DNA of 64,000 nucleotides from Isoetes taiwanensis (taxonomy: Eukaryota > Streptophyta > Lycopodiopsida > Isoetales > Isoetaceae). Both the position numbers and the translations under genes were made by a program. The DNA is taken from assembly GCA_021234155.1 (NCBI GenBank), contig JAJEKV010000092.1, positions 124,001 through 188,000 on the forward strand. Direction: 5' to 3'. Of this stretch, positions 22,740 through 34,550 are shown piece by piece. Within the stretch, counting starts at the first letter, position 1. Each line of letters starts with the position of its first letter. The notes beneath the pieces were generated by a model. It saw nothing but the letters and a program-made list of their open reading frames with translations. It was not told where the DNA came from and did no database searches.

Positions 22740-24333
22740 TGTGACGTCCCCTACTCATATACGGTGCACTCACCGTATACAAACAGGAGTTCATCCCCCA
22801 TACCAGCTCCATGCTGATACAGGGCCCTCCACATATCACTGCAACCGTAATGAGTTCCAGTGGGAAGAGTGAAGGGGTCATTTTACCCCGTCTCCCTCAG
22901 GGCCTACCTAGCTGCGGAAGCGTAAACATACATGTCAGTATACAATATCATCACATATCCACCTCGAAGGGTGGTACATCAACATCTGCATAGACAAAGA
23001 TCAGCACAATACATATGGGAAATCCTACCCAAGGCTCAGACTCGAAGGGATGACTGACGGCTTGGGTCTCCAGAGTTCATTGCAGACAGAATTCATGGCA
23101 ATGGATTTGGCTGGCATAAGAACATGGCTTAGGGTTGTCCACTCCATCCGCCCCTCCTGTGCACACTTTGCAGAGTAGGCTGAAAAGTGTTGGGACCTGA
23201 CTGTAGCCCGCCGGATGCATAGCCAAAGGGGCTATTCCTGGGTTGCATCTCCCCAGTTCCGATGGGGCAGGTAGGGATCTCTCCCTCCAGAGATCTACAT
23301 GCTGACTCAAGGTGACTAGAGGGCCACTGCCCTTATTCGACTTGAACCCACTGGAGAGTGACGCATCACTCCACGGGTGTCGAGCCCATGCCTTGCCCAC
23401 ACGCAGTGGCAAGCCATTAGACCTAGTCCACAATGATCCCCGGTAGACTTTACACACCAGAGGGATCATTCAAGAGTCAGAACACGAACCTCTTTATAAG
23501 CCAGTCTGGCCCCTTCACACACAACCAGGTGTGGCTCCTGTGCACAGGCCGAATCTACAGTGTGCTAGAGAGGCTAATCTAGGAGCATCAACTACCAAGC
23601 TTTAGGGTCTCTACCCCCCTTCCCAATACAAGGAGCTCACAGAGATACATCATCCACATACATCACAGAAGAACTAAAGAACTAAATCTAATCTATATCA
23701 TAGAGTTAGGTTCTTTAGTTAGTGTCTGGTATCTGAGAATCTAAATGGCTGCTATGGGCAATTTAATAGGCTAAACGTACTGATACAATGACTGGAAGAC
23801 GGTTTAGGCTATTAAATTGACCAAATACCTGATCCTTGGCTCGCTCCTCCTGCCCTGAGTTCGACCATCCTGCTGAACTGCTTGAAGATGGAGCCAACAA
23901 GGAAAACTAATGGTGCAATTCGCTCAGACAGAGTCTGGGAGGCGGTTTTGACCCTTTGAGCGAGCAGAACGGAGCTCTAAAACCCTATGGATGAAAATAG
24001 CAAGTTAGGGTTTCCTTAACCTAAATAGACAAGGGGGGTTAGGGCTAGGGTTTCCAATTATCCCTTTAAGCATGTGGGATAATTGGGTATGGCCCACTTG
24101 CCTTTAATGGCTAGGTGGCATAAAGGTGTCCACATGGAAAAGTCTGCACCTAGATAAATGTGCACATTGGTAAATGTGCACATTAATAAATGCACACACA
24201 CATTGCAAGTTGCCCCCCTAGGGGCTACCCGCTTGGCTACACGTCGGCGTACACGTCAGTCGGGGTGGCGTGTACGCGTGACGAGGCAGTACAGTATACG
24301 TCCTGGGACCGTATACTGTGCTGGAACGTCACA
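22740..24333 (-). repeat. 5' LTR of the chromovirus
   Basis: A near-identical partner of 11396-12993. The ends carry three short palindromes with GTATAC cores: 22757-22780, 24247-24277 and 24291-24319. The open frames inside it are mirrored in the other LTR and do not look coding. Confidence 0.95.
23491..23500 (-). promoter_or_regulatory. candidate TATA box of the 5' LTR
   Basis: CTTATAAAGA on the minus strand, about 750 bp before the LTR end, is the best TATA-like site in the LTR and is conserved in the other LTR (12148-12157). It would place the start of the R region near 23465. Inference only. Confidence 0.4.
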
Positions 24334-24338
24334 TCTAT
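24334..24338. repeat. target-site duplication TCTAT, right copy
   Basis: Matches 11391-11395. Confidence 0.9.
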
Positions 24339-24745
24339 TGTGTGTTTTTATGTTGGTGATGTGTAGGTGCAGGGATGATACACGACTACGGTATTCTATG
24401 TAGAGCGTGGGTTTTTTTTGGGAACGTTTAGCAGCCTTGCATTGTCCAAGCCCCTTGCTGAAAGCTTATCCTAGGGTTTTTCCTCGAAAACCCGAAAGGA
24501 CGGGGTTTTTTTAATCTCGACAAAAAGCTCTCGGCAGGTACATTAGTCAATGCTTGTTTGTGTGAGATCCATGATGGATCTATTCTTGCGCTCTGCTACG
24601 TCATTCTAAGAATGGGCATATGGGACTATTAATTGATCCGTTGTAGGCCATTACTGCAATTGATCCGTTGCCTTGTTCTAATACTTTTTGTAATTTCTTT
24701 GAGTATTTAATATAAGTTGTACATCCTTCAAAAAGAAAAAAATTA
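24339..24745 (+). mobile_element. probable retroposon 3' tail interrupted by the chromovirus
   Basis: The interval ends with TTTAATATAAGTTGTACATC, CTTCAAAAAG and an A-rich run at 24730-24745, very like the LINE tail at 8132-8172. It may be the 3' end of the sequence left of 11391, since the chromovirus target duplication joins the two. No coding domain is visible. Confidence 0.35.
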
Positions 24746-25457
24746 TCCCACGTCCAATTATCATGGCTTCAATATATGGAGAAATTAAATCTATTTTAAT
24801 GTTTTTATATTCTCTAACTATATAAAAACATATTGGGTTGATGCGTTCAAGTATTCTTGTCATTAAGACACTCATTTGGGTCGTTCCCTTTCCATTGTCT
24901 CTTCTCTTTCGTTCATTGTCGATGATGCAGATGACATTTTTGTTGTATGCTGGTGATAATCTATGGTATTTTAGAATCATGAGATGGATTTTGCTATTGG
25001 CATCTGTATAAATTTGATTGAGTCTTGATGTGGGCTTTAATATGGGTTAAGGTGTGCCTTTTTTTTCTTTCTTTAAATATTAATTATTATCTTGACAACT
25101 TAATATAAAGATGCAATGGAGCATATAACCTATAAGATAGCTAAAGGACCTGCTAAAACGAAAATAGAGTGCCATGATTATCATTGAAGTGCAAAAATTG
25201 CATGAGAAGGCTTAACAATGAAAAAAAGACATCCTATTAGATATGAAACTATAAATGCTTCTAATATATTGTGTGAATATGCTAAACAAGTCTCTAATTA
25301 GTGTGCAGCATGATAAGTTACATGAGACAGAAAACAGAAGTTGGGTCTGCATTTTAGGCAGAAGATGATCCCTGTATCGACACGTGTACACTCCCCCCAA
25401 TGCAGAATCGGAGTTGAGTCAACAATTTTGCTTAGCCAGTGGACAACCCGTGTTCTA
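24746..25457. other. AT-rich interval without supported features
   Basis: Short open frames here look random in composition. I see no RNA gene, promoter or transposon end. Confidence 0.5.
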
Positions 25458-25662
25458 CTGCTAACCAGACCACTGCTTCTAATTCTGTTACCAGTTCTCT
25501 TTCTTTTGCTTTAAATCGGTGCCTTGCAAGACAAAGCTGCTAACCAGAGCTCTGCTTCTCTTTCTGTTAACCAGTCTCTTTCTTTTGCTTCAAATCGGTG
25601 TTCTGTAAGATAAACTGGTGCTCTATTTTAGATCTGCTTCAAATCACTGCTCTGCAAGACAA
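25458..25662. repeat. tandem repeat, ~79-bp unit
   Basis: 25458-25535 and 25537-25614 are two copies containing CTGCTAACCAGA, CTCTTTCTTTTGCTT and AAATCGGTG. A partial third copy (GCTTCAAATCACTGCTCTGC) lies near 25630-25662. 25663-26200 holds no feature I can support. Confidence 0.7.
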
Positions 25663-26201
25663 ATCGGTCCTTTGCTTCAAAGTGGTGCTTCAAATCAATG
25701 CAGAATAGTCTCACTAAGTGATAAAGCAAGAGATCTATTTCAAATCGGTCCAAGTCAGTGCTCGCTCGCGGAAGAACCGATGCCGCCAAAAAGGGGGAAG
25801 GGGAGTATTCTCCAAGAATAGATGCTGCTACTTAAGAAAAAACGAGAACCGACTTCAAAAAATGCATCTCCAACTTCTATTTTGTGCTCCTGGCTACTGC
25901 CGGTCACGTGGCCTCTCCTATGGTGCCAAAATGGCGTCCCCTCTATCGTTTCCCTATACAACAATGAGATTTTAGACTGGAGCACATTTTCCATTGGGCC
26001 TTAGATCTTTTTAAAACAAGTTGCTCATGCAACAAAGGGTTGTCCTCTACCAAGTTAACACAATATTAAAAGTACAGATCAGCATTGGGAAAAAAAAAAT
26101 GAAGGACGGCAATCTATTATCAAGGAAAATCAAGATATATATGGGACCTGTGACGTGGGACTCAAAACCACCCACACACAATATATAATCACTAGTAATG
26201 G

Positions 26202-26220
26202 TGCCCAGCGTTGCTGGGCA
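26202..26220. repeat. perfect hairpin near ACTAGTAATGG
   Basis: TGCCCAGC-GTT-GCTGGGCA has 8-bp arms and a 3-base loop, just after ACTAGTAATGG. Similar ACTAG plus GC-hairpin arrangements occur at ends of some plant Helitrons or MITEs, but no matching partner end was found. Confidence 0.45.
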
Positions 26221-26593
26221 TAAGTTGAAACCTGTAAATGATACTTTCTCTGTAACTATTGTTGATTTTCAACTGATCTACGTATTGTTTATTTTGCAAC
26301 ATAAGCTTTAACCCTACTCCCTACTCATGATTACCATAGACAACAAAAGCAATTCAAAGTCTTTGTCCCTAGTTAATTAGTAAGCTAACAATAAAGAACC
26401 CTATTTCTTATAAGCCATGAGCATATTTTATGACCTTTTTTACCAAAGCACCTCTTATCTTCCCTTTTTTCTTTTCAAAACTAAGCTAGAGGCCACATCC
26501 ACAAAGGCAAAAGGTTACAGAATGTGCTTTTTTTTACCAAGCATCTTTTATGCCCATTTTTTTTTTTAGAATTAATCTTAAGGCATTTGTTTT

Positions 26594-26957
26594 CACAAAT
26601 CATTACATTCCACACTTAAAAATAAAATTACCCCTTAAACCCCCTTTTGATTTGGGTGCATCGGGCATCGAGAGCTGTTGGATAAGCATATATGCCCTTT
26701 ATTCCTCGATCTAGACCGTACATAGAGATCCTCATTTGTGGGGTATGCGTGTACAAGTTTTGGTATATTGTATAACACAATTTACAAAATACTATAAGAT
26801 TTGAGGCAATGTACTATATGTTGTTGATTTTATACATGTATAATATGATTTTAGGTGCTCTCGCTGCCCTACGTCACCCCCCATGTGAATATGCACCCAA
26901 ACCAAAGGGGGTTTAAGGGGGAATTTTATTTTTAAGTGTGGAATGTAATAGTTTGTG
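26594..26957. mobile_element. foldback element with ~67-bp inverted arms
   Basis: 26594-26661 and 26891-26957 are near-perfect inverted copies with about 229 bp between them; weaker pairing (TCTAAAAAAAAA, GGGCA-CGAGAG) may extend the arms. The core includes TTAAACCCCC and ATTTGGGTGCAT. No transposase is present. It is probably a non-autonomous MITE or foldback element; superfamily unknown. Confidence 0.7.
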
Positions 26958-27329
26958 TTATATCTAAAAAAAAATTTGGTCCCTTCAGGACCTTCAACAA
27001 ACCAAAGGGCCCGAATGTAATGAATTGTATTTATTTTAAAAACATTTGGGTCTTGGTTGCTTATTATAAACCAAGTCGTTGGCATATCTTTTTGAACATG
27101 CAACACAACATGGTGAATAGTCTGTGGCACATTCCTTTGCAAGAGGTTTGCCAATACTTCTGAAATGCTTATACCTAAAACTAAGATTGAAGACATTGTT
27201 TATGAAACTTTAGCAATACGCATGTAATGCCTTTGCACTACAGACCAAAATCTTGGCACAAATCATCTTCATGATGTGCCTATATCATGGAATAATTTAA
27301 GGGCTAAACTTAGCTATTTGGCGATTTTT

Positions 27330-27900
27330 TAGCACATTTTCGAAAAAAAAATGGCTAAAGTAAATGGAAAAAATTGGAAAAAAAATTATAATTTTAGCTT
27401 AACTTTTTTCGGGACTGCATCAACCCAAGAGCTCTTTAGCCAAACGCTAGAAAGTAAGAGAGTGAAATTTTGTATTGTTTAGCTAAACCATAGAAACTTT
27501 TAGAATGAATTTCGGGCTAGTTTAGCTAATATCATTCTAGTTTATAAGAAATATATGATTAGTAGTTTAGTTTCTAGCATTATAAATTGATTTAAGTCAT
27601 AGATTTTCTAGCTAGCATTATTTTACAATGTTTTCACAAAGAAAATGACTAAAATAAGTGGAAACAATTGAAAAAAAGTATAGTAATTTGGCTTAATATT
27701 TTCCATTGGCCACACCATAGAAATTTTTGGGATGATGTTTGGGTTAGTTTAGCTAAATGCTAGAAAGTATGAGAGGAAAAATATGTAGAGTTTAGCTAAA
27801 CCACAGAAAGTTTTGGGATTAATATCATGCGAGTTTAGCCAAAGTCATTCTGGCTAATAAGAAATATGCGATTAGTAATTTATTCCCTGGCCTATATGGT
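27330..27900. repeat. ~305-bp tandem duplication, diverged
   Basis: Copy 1 (about 27330-27600) and copy 2 (about 27625-27900) share AATGGCTAAAGTAA/ AATGACTAAAATAA, GCTAGAAAGTA.GAGAG, TTAGCTAAACCA.AGAAA and AAGAAATAT..GATTAGTA in the same order. AT-rich, non-coding. Confidence 0.6.
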
Positions 27901-28197
27901 ATGTAAGAACATCCGCAACAAAAATTTGACCGGATTTGAAAGATAAACCAATGGATACTTCTATCGCAAGGCATCAGAAAAGCTTATATGAGCAAGTTTA
28001 TATGTAATCAGACCATTTGTAGATCTTTTTAAGATCAAACTCATAAATCTAACAAAGACAATGAGAAATATAATAAGATGAAATCAAGATTATCCATAAT
28101 TTTGCCAATTTCAAGATCTGTGGCATGAACCAGCAAATATAACTACAAGCTTTGTATCACAGTTACAGAAATCTTTCATTGCACTTTGTGGCATAAA

Positions 28198-28925
28198 CTA
28201 TCTAATGTATTTTATTCTGCTGCAAGCAAAAGTAAAAAATAAACATCTTATTTTTGTGGAAGCCTTTTTGGAGCAAAACTTCACAATATGATTCGAATAC
28301 GAAGCAGTCATTTGTTGGTTTCTTTCCTGGAACTTTGAGAGGATGCTGACTGAGATAGGCCTGCAGCAAATTCTTAATGCCATAGATTAAAGAAAAGGAT
28401 TTGAGTCCAATAGTTACCTCGTTGAAATCGACATGGGTTGTTGTGAATCTTGTTGGTCAGCAAATACCCAGGGGTTTGAGCTGCCATGGTGGCGCCACAG
28501 TTGAATGTAGATGACGAGAAAGATAGTAAAGGCTTCTCTTCGGCTTTTGCAGTAGCCCAACAATCTTAGAATCTGTTTTGTGCAGTCAGAAGCCCATGCA
28601 AGCAACAAAACCATCTGCAAACTCGGATAAGCCAAGCCATCCTGCTTCAAATCCATCTGTCACATTAGGGACAATCATTTGAAAGACACTGCTTCCTTCC
28701 CTTTGGCAATACTGCAAACCCTACCAAAGCCGGCCGAAACAGGACTGTTTTGACATGGAAAACGTAACAAAAAATGAGCATACCATATACCATCGAAAAG
28801 ATCCTGGAGAGAGCTTTCCAAGCAATAAGCCTTACCTGAAACGGAGTCTTGGATCAAAAGTTATGCTAGAAACTGTGTTGCCGGCGAAAAGCTGCGCTAC
28901 ATGGCGCCTAGGGTTTCACATAAGG
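28198..28925 (-). pseudogene. possible degraded host gene with splice-like junctions
   Basis: On the minus strand a donor CAG|GTAAGG lies at 28836/28835, another donor GAG|GTAACT at 28418/28417 and an acceptor TTTGCTGCAG|G before 28360. In one phase the joined reading includes SRHLHSTVAPPWQLKPLG, which looks like a mitochondrial presequence, then VDFNE|AYLSQHPLKVPGKK, with two stops upstream. Another frame is open but less protein-like. I do not recognise the product. It could be a broken gene or chance. Confidence 0.3.
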
Positions 28926-28981
28926 GTAAAGGTTCTATCTTTTTCTTTTTGATTTTATTTCTATTTTTATTTTTTACTTTT

Positions 28982-29060
28982 TGAAAAGGGCTTTTATTGT
29001 AAGCCATTCAATCTCGTCTTTTTTAAAGAGGGCTTTTGTTGTAAGCCCTTTGATTCTTGA
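28982..29060. repeat. ~43-bp tandem duplication
   Basis: GGGCTTTTATTGTAAGCC near 28988 and GGGCTTTTGTTGTAAGCC near 29031 lie in the same context. Confidence 0.55.
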
Positions 29061-30800
29061 CCATTAAGAAAGGAAAAAAAATTTAGCACAAGTTGCATGC
29101 AAATACTTGGCACACTCTAGATGTACCAATTACTACACCTCATGTAATACGGCCACCAAATCATATAAAAACCATTGAAAAAAGTGTACAAAAATACAAA
29201 AGAAACCCCCTGTTATTATGCTAGATATTTCTTTCATATTGTCATTTGTTTTCATGTTGACAATCCTTTAATACATGAAATTAAATCATGGTTTGCTAGA
29301 GAGTGACATTTGCATTTCCCTTATTTTATGGTCTCAATTATACGAAAATGAATCATGGAATAGATTTTTTTTAGCTGCCAACCATGTGCATATTTTTGTC
29401 TCGTTTGTTTTTCTTTCTGGCATATTAGTTATGGGATTAGACTATGGCACTTCCCACTTTTTAGTCCAAGCCCGCTCTTCCAAACCTCTTCTCTCTCAAA
29501 ACTTTCTTGCTTCGTCTTCATTAACACTAAAGCCTTCATCATGACTTTTCTGGAAAATCCAATCTGGTTTTTCTGCTCTTTATTTTTAACTGTTGCAATA
29601 TAAGCTCTTGAAACTTCTTGGGCACCATAGGAAAGTAACACTCTAAATACCAATGGATCATGTATGACTTTATATAACTACTTTGGATATTCTTAGACCA
29701 TAAAATAGATGCAAATTTGGTTAGATCCACACTCTAGCTGCAGAAGAGCCATAACTAATTAAATAGCTAAAAGTTGGAACAGAAGAGGAAATATTGATAG
29801 AATCTCCAGAGAAACTATTTGGCAACATGTCATACAAAAGAGAAACTAAAATATCTACTGCATAAATCAGACCACCATCCTCTTTTACAGAGAAATGTAG
29901 AAGAACATAAACAACTGAGCTTTCAAAATTTAAATCCCATACACAAAGTTACTTCTCTTTCAAAATCTGACATCTTCTACAGCAAAGGGCTTTGACAGTT
30001 TTAAACTGGCATAGCAACCAACACTTATTTCAGCTCTCAAGATACAATAGAATACATCATTAGGCCTATATTTCATAAGCTAAGACATGCCAAATTCAAG
30101 AAGTTGGCTTAGTTGCCCTACATTGGTCTATGCATTTTGCATAGCCCATTCATCTTGGTCGTAAGAGCATGTGCAAAACATCTCATTCTACTATAAAACA
30201 TCGAGGGACAGATTCTTACACAAATATATCTTGGTGTTCTCCATTTGTCATTTAACAAAGCTGACTATATGATGTCAGATGATCCGATTACCAAGATAAA
30301 AGCATAAATCATGCATGCAAAGTGGGGAAAGAACACCTGGACATTGTGACAAACAGTTATAGTATGCATACATCTACCCATTTGTTACTCCATTGGAAAA
30401 GTTTTATTATAGAAGAGATCGTGGATAATGCAAAGTGAATAATCTTGTGGTCCGTGGATCTCTCGTGATGAGGATCTGTAAAAGGAACAGAGGAACATCA
30501 TGATCTATAACATATTGAGCTATGTCATTGCATTTACAAACATGTAAATATGCTTAAAGATATTAACAGAAAAAAGGAATATTGCATAATGAAGCATGTC
30601 ACTTTTTATAATAAAAAAGGAGTGTTGCTAGATCTTGTTCAAATCGCTTCCTGGCCTTTTTCAGCAAGTCATGACCACGTAATTCAGTTCCTATAAGGAG
30701 CAAGAGAAAAAGCGGATTTTGCCGTGAATGTTAGCAAGAACACTCAAAATAGACATGATATTCCTATAAGCTGCTTGTTTTCCTTCAAATTTAAATTTTG
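29061..30800. other. AT-rich interval without supported features
   Basis: Only short random-looking frames are present. It could be intronic or intergenic. No repeats with clear boundaries were seen. Confidence 0.45.
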
Positions 30801-30804
30801 GCCT

Positions 30805-31216
30805 CTATGTTCCCAATCTAACAATTTCACAGCATCTAATGGCTTGGCTTCTGAGCCATTCACTACTCCCCATGATGATAGACCTGGTGTAAAAAATTTC
30901 TTCCGCAAAATTTTCTATAAACTTTTCAAAAAATATCTCCATACCCTGAGTAGAATTTGCTATCCTTTTCAAAGATGAAATTGCAGAGTCCACAAAATGG
31001 TACCTCTGCTGGTAGGTCTCCTACTTGAAGAAAAGTAGATTGAAGAAGAGCTGTTGGAAGGCACTCCTTCTTGGACACGTTGCTCTATGTGATTGCCTTC
31101 TTAACCTGCGTTGGACCAGCCTTTGATGCACTCTCAACAATGCAAGACGAACCCTAATCTCCTGCCTTTGTTGTTGATTTTTCTTATTGTCCATCTGCCT
31201 GCTCTGATACCATCTA
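30805..31216 (-). mobile_element. possible LTR-retroelement leader fragment with tRNA-Met primer site
   Basis: Plus-strand 31201-31212 is GCTCTGATACCA, so the minus strand reads TGGTATCAGAGC, an initiator tRNA-Met primer site. It is followed by an ATG and a Gln/Arg-rich frame (MDNKKNQQQRQEIRVRLALL). An unassigned frame (FEKFIENFAEEIFY) lies further on at 30993-30805. I find no LTR pair or pol, so this is at best a fragment. Confidence 0.3.
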
Positions 31217-31497
31217 AACAAAATACAATAACACAGAGATGTGAGAATAGATAGATGAATATTCAAGAGCATATATACTTTCAAGGAAAGAGAAAAGCCT
31301 GAAAATGACCTAAGAAGCAAATTGCTGCATCCGCATCTGGAACCTGGAAGTCTAGAAGCATGTATGTTTTGAGTGTTTGATGCATGTAGACTTGCCATAC
31401 CGGGCCACAGATGATCAAACCAGGCCCATCCTTCCCGTTCAACAACGGAAGTGCTCGGCCATAACCGTCCTCGCGAACCCTAGGAAAAAGAACCACA

Positions 31498-33082
31498 TCA
31501 AAACCCTAGACAGAAACTAAAAAAAGGCTTCTTACATGGCACCATCTCCTCCATCGATTTGATTAAATCCGGGCCGTCCAATTTAGGTCTCATGGAAGAC
31601 ACACGGGATAATTTTATAATATAGGATACTCCTTGTACTGCCACCTTGAGGCGTTTAATGGCCTCATCACAATCAACATGATCTGCGACATCGAGGTGAT
31701 CATCAACAGATATCAAATTATCATGCCACTGAATAGTACGAGGTAGGATAGGCTCATGAGATGACATAACAGACTTCTTCCTCGCTGCCTTCTTCCAATT
31801 GACCTGTTGCCAAGATTCTTTAGCGCACTGAAGATTAGGACCATCAGCCATAACAATCTCAGAAGTATGAGAAGCAGAAGCAACAACGTGGAGAGTAGTA
31901 GGAACTATAGTTGCAGCTGATGGTGCTAAGGACGATACCATCGAAGCTATATGTAGAGCATCTTCCATAGCCGAGGAATGCAAAACAACCGGCAAAGGTT
32001 GATCATGAACAGATGAAGAAAGAACAACGAGAGCTTAAAGCTGAGAAGAATGTTGAACAGATGCTTGAGATGCACGATTACCTCGACCAAAGCTAGCAAA
32101 AGCCTCCTTATTACGAAACAAATGGGCTAAATCTGGACCATTCAAAAGCTTAAGATCCAACTTCTTATACCAAGGCCCACTCTTCACAACTATGTAGTCT
32201 GGTAAAGGCAAATCCACTGGCATAGAAACACAAATCCTTGGACCATTCATGATAGAGTGTGAGATATGAACCCCAAGTGCCGTTGCAATTGCAACTAGAG
32301 ATTGATGAGCCATTAGATCAGGAGGAAGATTAGGTAACGAAAACTAGCAATGTATCTTTAAAGCACGAACCATATTTGGTGTAAAGCCAGGAGAGTAATA
32401 CTGGTACATTTTATATTCCACACCAAGTGGATCAATCCCTCTTGATACCAAAGAATCCACTGTACACTATTTTCAAACATAATAAGAACAAATTTTTTTG
32501 CCAACAACTTGATGGACTGAAAAGGAAGAAGTTGAAGGCGTCTCAAAAGCAGGAATACTAGAAGCCTGAACTACATTCTGACAATCAGACTGGTAAAATA
32601 TATCATCTGGAGACAATTGTTGGTGAAGTTGAATCTGTCGGGCTTTCAATGTGTCCAAGATTGCCGACAACTCATCCTTACTCCTTTCAGACAACACTTG
32701 TAAAGCAGCTGCTACCCTTGCCTTTCTAGATGGACTAGATATATCCTTACAAAGCCAATCACTAAATCTTTGATATGAAACTTTTGTAACAGAATCAGAT
32801 GACTTCCAAGCACTATCATTTGTCCGAGGCAGAGGAACTATATTAGGATTGGAATCTATACCTGTTTAATGCAAATTCTCATTAACTTTCGCTCCCTTAC
32901 TAACAGCGCCTTGCAGGGGAGGAAAATCCCTTTCTTCAAGAACCACTGGAGTAGCCACCACCGAAGGCAAAGCACTTCCATCTGAATTATTTATCAGGGG
33001 GATCACTTATCACCAAACTGGTGGTAGACTCACACCGTTTTGCCGTCGCCTTGGATGCTGGACCAATTTCTGTCTTCCCCAT
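31498..33082 (-). pseudogene. LINE ORF1 remnant (DUF4283-like)
   Basis: Starting at MGKTEIGP (33082) the minus strand reads, with frame changes and stops, through EERDFPPLQGAVSKG (usual N-terminal LINE ORF1 motif) and a leucine-rich helix (RKARVAAALQVLSERSKDEL). A DUF4283-like part follows: LVAIATALGVHISHS and GPRICVSMPVDLPLPDYIVV. The last segment (31995-31498) is basic and unassigned. No ORF2 follows, so the copy is truncated or rearranged. Confidence 0.55.
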
Positions 33083-33287
33083 CCCTACTACAAGTTGCTG
33101 AAATCAAACAGACACAAATCCGGCCCCTAATCTGATAGCAGACCCCAACAAAATTGATGTTATAGAGAGCTCTCGGAACAAGCTTTCCAAAGAACTAAAG
33201 ATCATTGAAAACAGAATCCAGATACTCAAGTTACAAGGAAAAATGCCGGCAGCCCTAGGCGCCCATCATCATGTGCGCCCATCCCCA

Positions 33288-33440
33288 TCAGCAGCATTGA
33301 AAAAATGAGTGCACACTTCTTAACTCAATGTGGATCATTTCAAAGTTTGCAAGAAGATCATCAGTGATAGGGACCAAGGGCTTCTTTGAGTTGCCTTCCC
33401 TCACAGTGAACATTCTGCATAAATAAACAGCACCCAATTC
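33288..33440 (-). pseudogene. isolated exon-like segment
   Basis: A strong acceptor (TTTATTTATGCAG) precedes a frame reading MFTVREGNSKKPLVPITDD and LLANFEMIHIELR on the minus strand. The composition is protein-like but I do not recognise it and found no partner exon. 33441-34016 holds nothing I can support. Confidence 0.25.
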
Positions 33441-34016
33441 ATTATAACAAACATTTAAATATTGCAAACATACCAAAGAGCAAAACAAAAGTACAAAAGT
33501 TTTTGCGTCGAGGTTTTCCAAAAACTTCTAATAGTTCCTTGCTTGAATTCCCACATTCCTAGGTTATTTCTAAGCAGCCTATCAACTTTAAATGTCAACA
33601 GGTGAATGTGGAGTTTAGATTCCAAATCTAAATTTTAGCAAATTATAAACTCAAGCCCCCAAGGTCGAGATAAATGCGTAGATACACTCATAATATATAG
33701 GTTGATAAAACTTTGCATTGGCATACTTTTCCTCTTCCGTCAAGATACTCGTCCAAGTAAGGAATCCAATGCTGTCGCAGGAGTGCAGACATGAGTGAGT
33801 GGCTTGTAGTTTGTAGAGAATATAAGAATATCACCCACAACTTGTGATTTTTAATCTACACCATACTCAACAATCGACCAACCTTGACCATACAAATCCT
33901 AAAAGTTTTCAAGACATCAGCTTCCAAGATTCATTCTCTTCTTCCAATTCCAAGGCATCAATCCTTATCAAATCCTCCTCTCTATCCCACACAGTGTTGG
34001 AAAAAGTGGTTACGAA

Positions 34017-34550
34017 TTATTTTGTCTCTATATTTAAAACTTGCAAAGGGACGACACACAGAGCTATTCCATATTCATCATGCTTATCACCGTTCACTCC
34101 TCGTGGAAACTTAAATGCAATGTGCATGTGAGATAATACCATAACATTTGGATCATAAATTGAAAAATTTGGATCATAAACTGAAAAATTTGAATAGTCG
34201 GAAGGACTCGTGGTCCACATGGAATCTTGAAGTGTGGTATCGTTGTGGTTACTAGTGCATACTTTCAACGTTGAACCACTAAACCAAGTCCGCAACTTGG
34301 ACTCATATTGCAAGACATAATATAGACAAGTTTCTCCTTCTTTTACTGGCTCAAGAGGATTGATAAGAAAGAATCTCAAGAGGATTGAAGAGAAGGAATA
34401 TAACATTGGTGTAGCACCCCAGAAGCAAGTTCTGTCCCACAAATGAGCATATGAGCTGTGAAACCATCCACAAGAGATCCTTAGTTTGATGTTTAAAATT
34501 ATAAATGTCTTGTGATCCATAACAACCAATTGTCTCGTGTAATGAATCAA
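34017..34550 (-). CDS. hypothetical 177-residue protein
   Basis: An intact minus-strand frame with a small internal duplication (NFSVYDP NFSIYDP) and an ending containing GDKHDEYGIALCVVPLQ. That ending faintly recalls the GxALCVV strand found after the LRRs in some plant TIR-type resistance proteins, but no other part of such a protein is visible. There is no clear promoter or splice context. It could be a pseudogene fragment or a chance frame. Confidence 0.25.
   Translation of the reverse strand: MIHYTRQLVVMDHKTFIILNIKLRISCGWFHSSYAHLWDRTCFWGATPMLYSFSSILLRFFLINPLEPVKEGETCLYYVLQYESKLRTWFSGSTLKVCTSNHNDTTLQDSMWTTSPSDYSNFSVYDPNFSIYDPNVMVLSHMHIAFKFPRGVNGDKHDEYGIALCVVPLQVLNIETK

Larger units (their letters stand above)
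11396..24333 (-). mobile_element. complete chromovirus (Ty3/gypsy) with extra ORFs, 12.9 kb
   Basis: This is an LTR retrotransposon on the minus strand with two ~1.6-kb LTRs bounded by TGTGACGT...ACGTCACA, a 5-bp target duplication, a tRNA-iMet primer site and a polypurine tract. In transcript order it carries the 5' LTR (24333-22740), ORF-A (histone H3-like), ORF-B (unknown), gag, protease, RT, RNase H, integrase and a chromodomain, then the 3' LTR. A hand comparison of the LTRs finds about two dozen substitutions plus a few short indels, near 1.5% divergence, so the insertion is recent. Pol order and the chromodomain place it among chromoviruses; the sublineage is undecided. Four near-identical hairpins flank ORF-A. 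Confidence 0.95.

Noticed and set aside
31201-31212. Intact LTR retrotransposon primed by tRNA-Met
   Set aside because: The primer site is present, but no LTR pair, PPT or pol was found around it; kept only as a low-confidence fragment.
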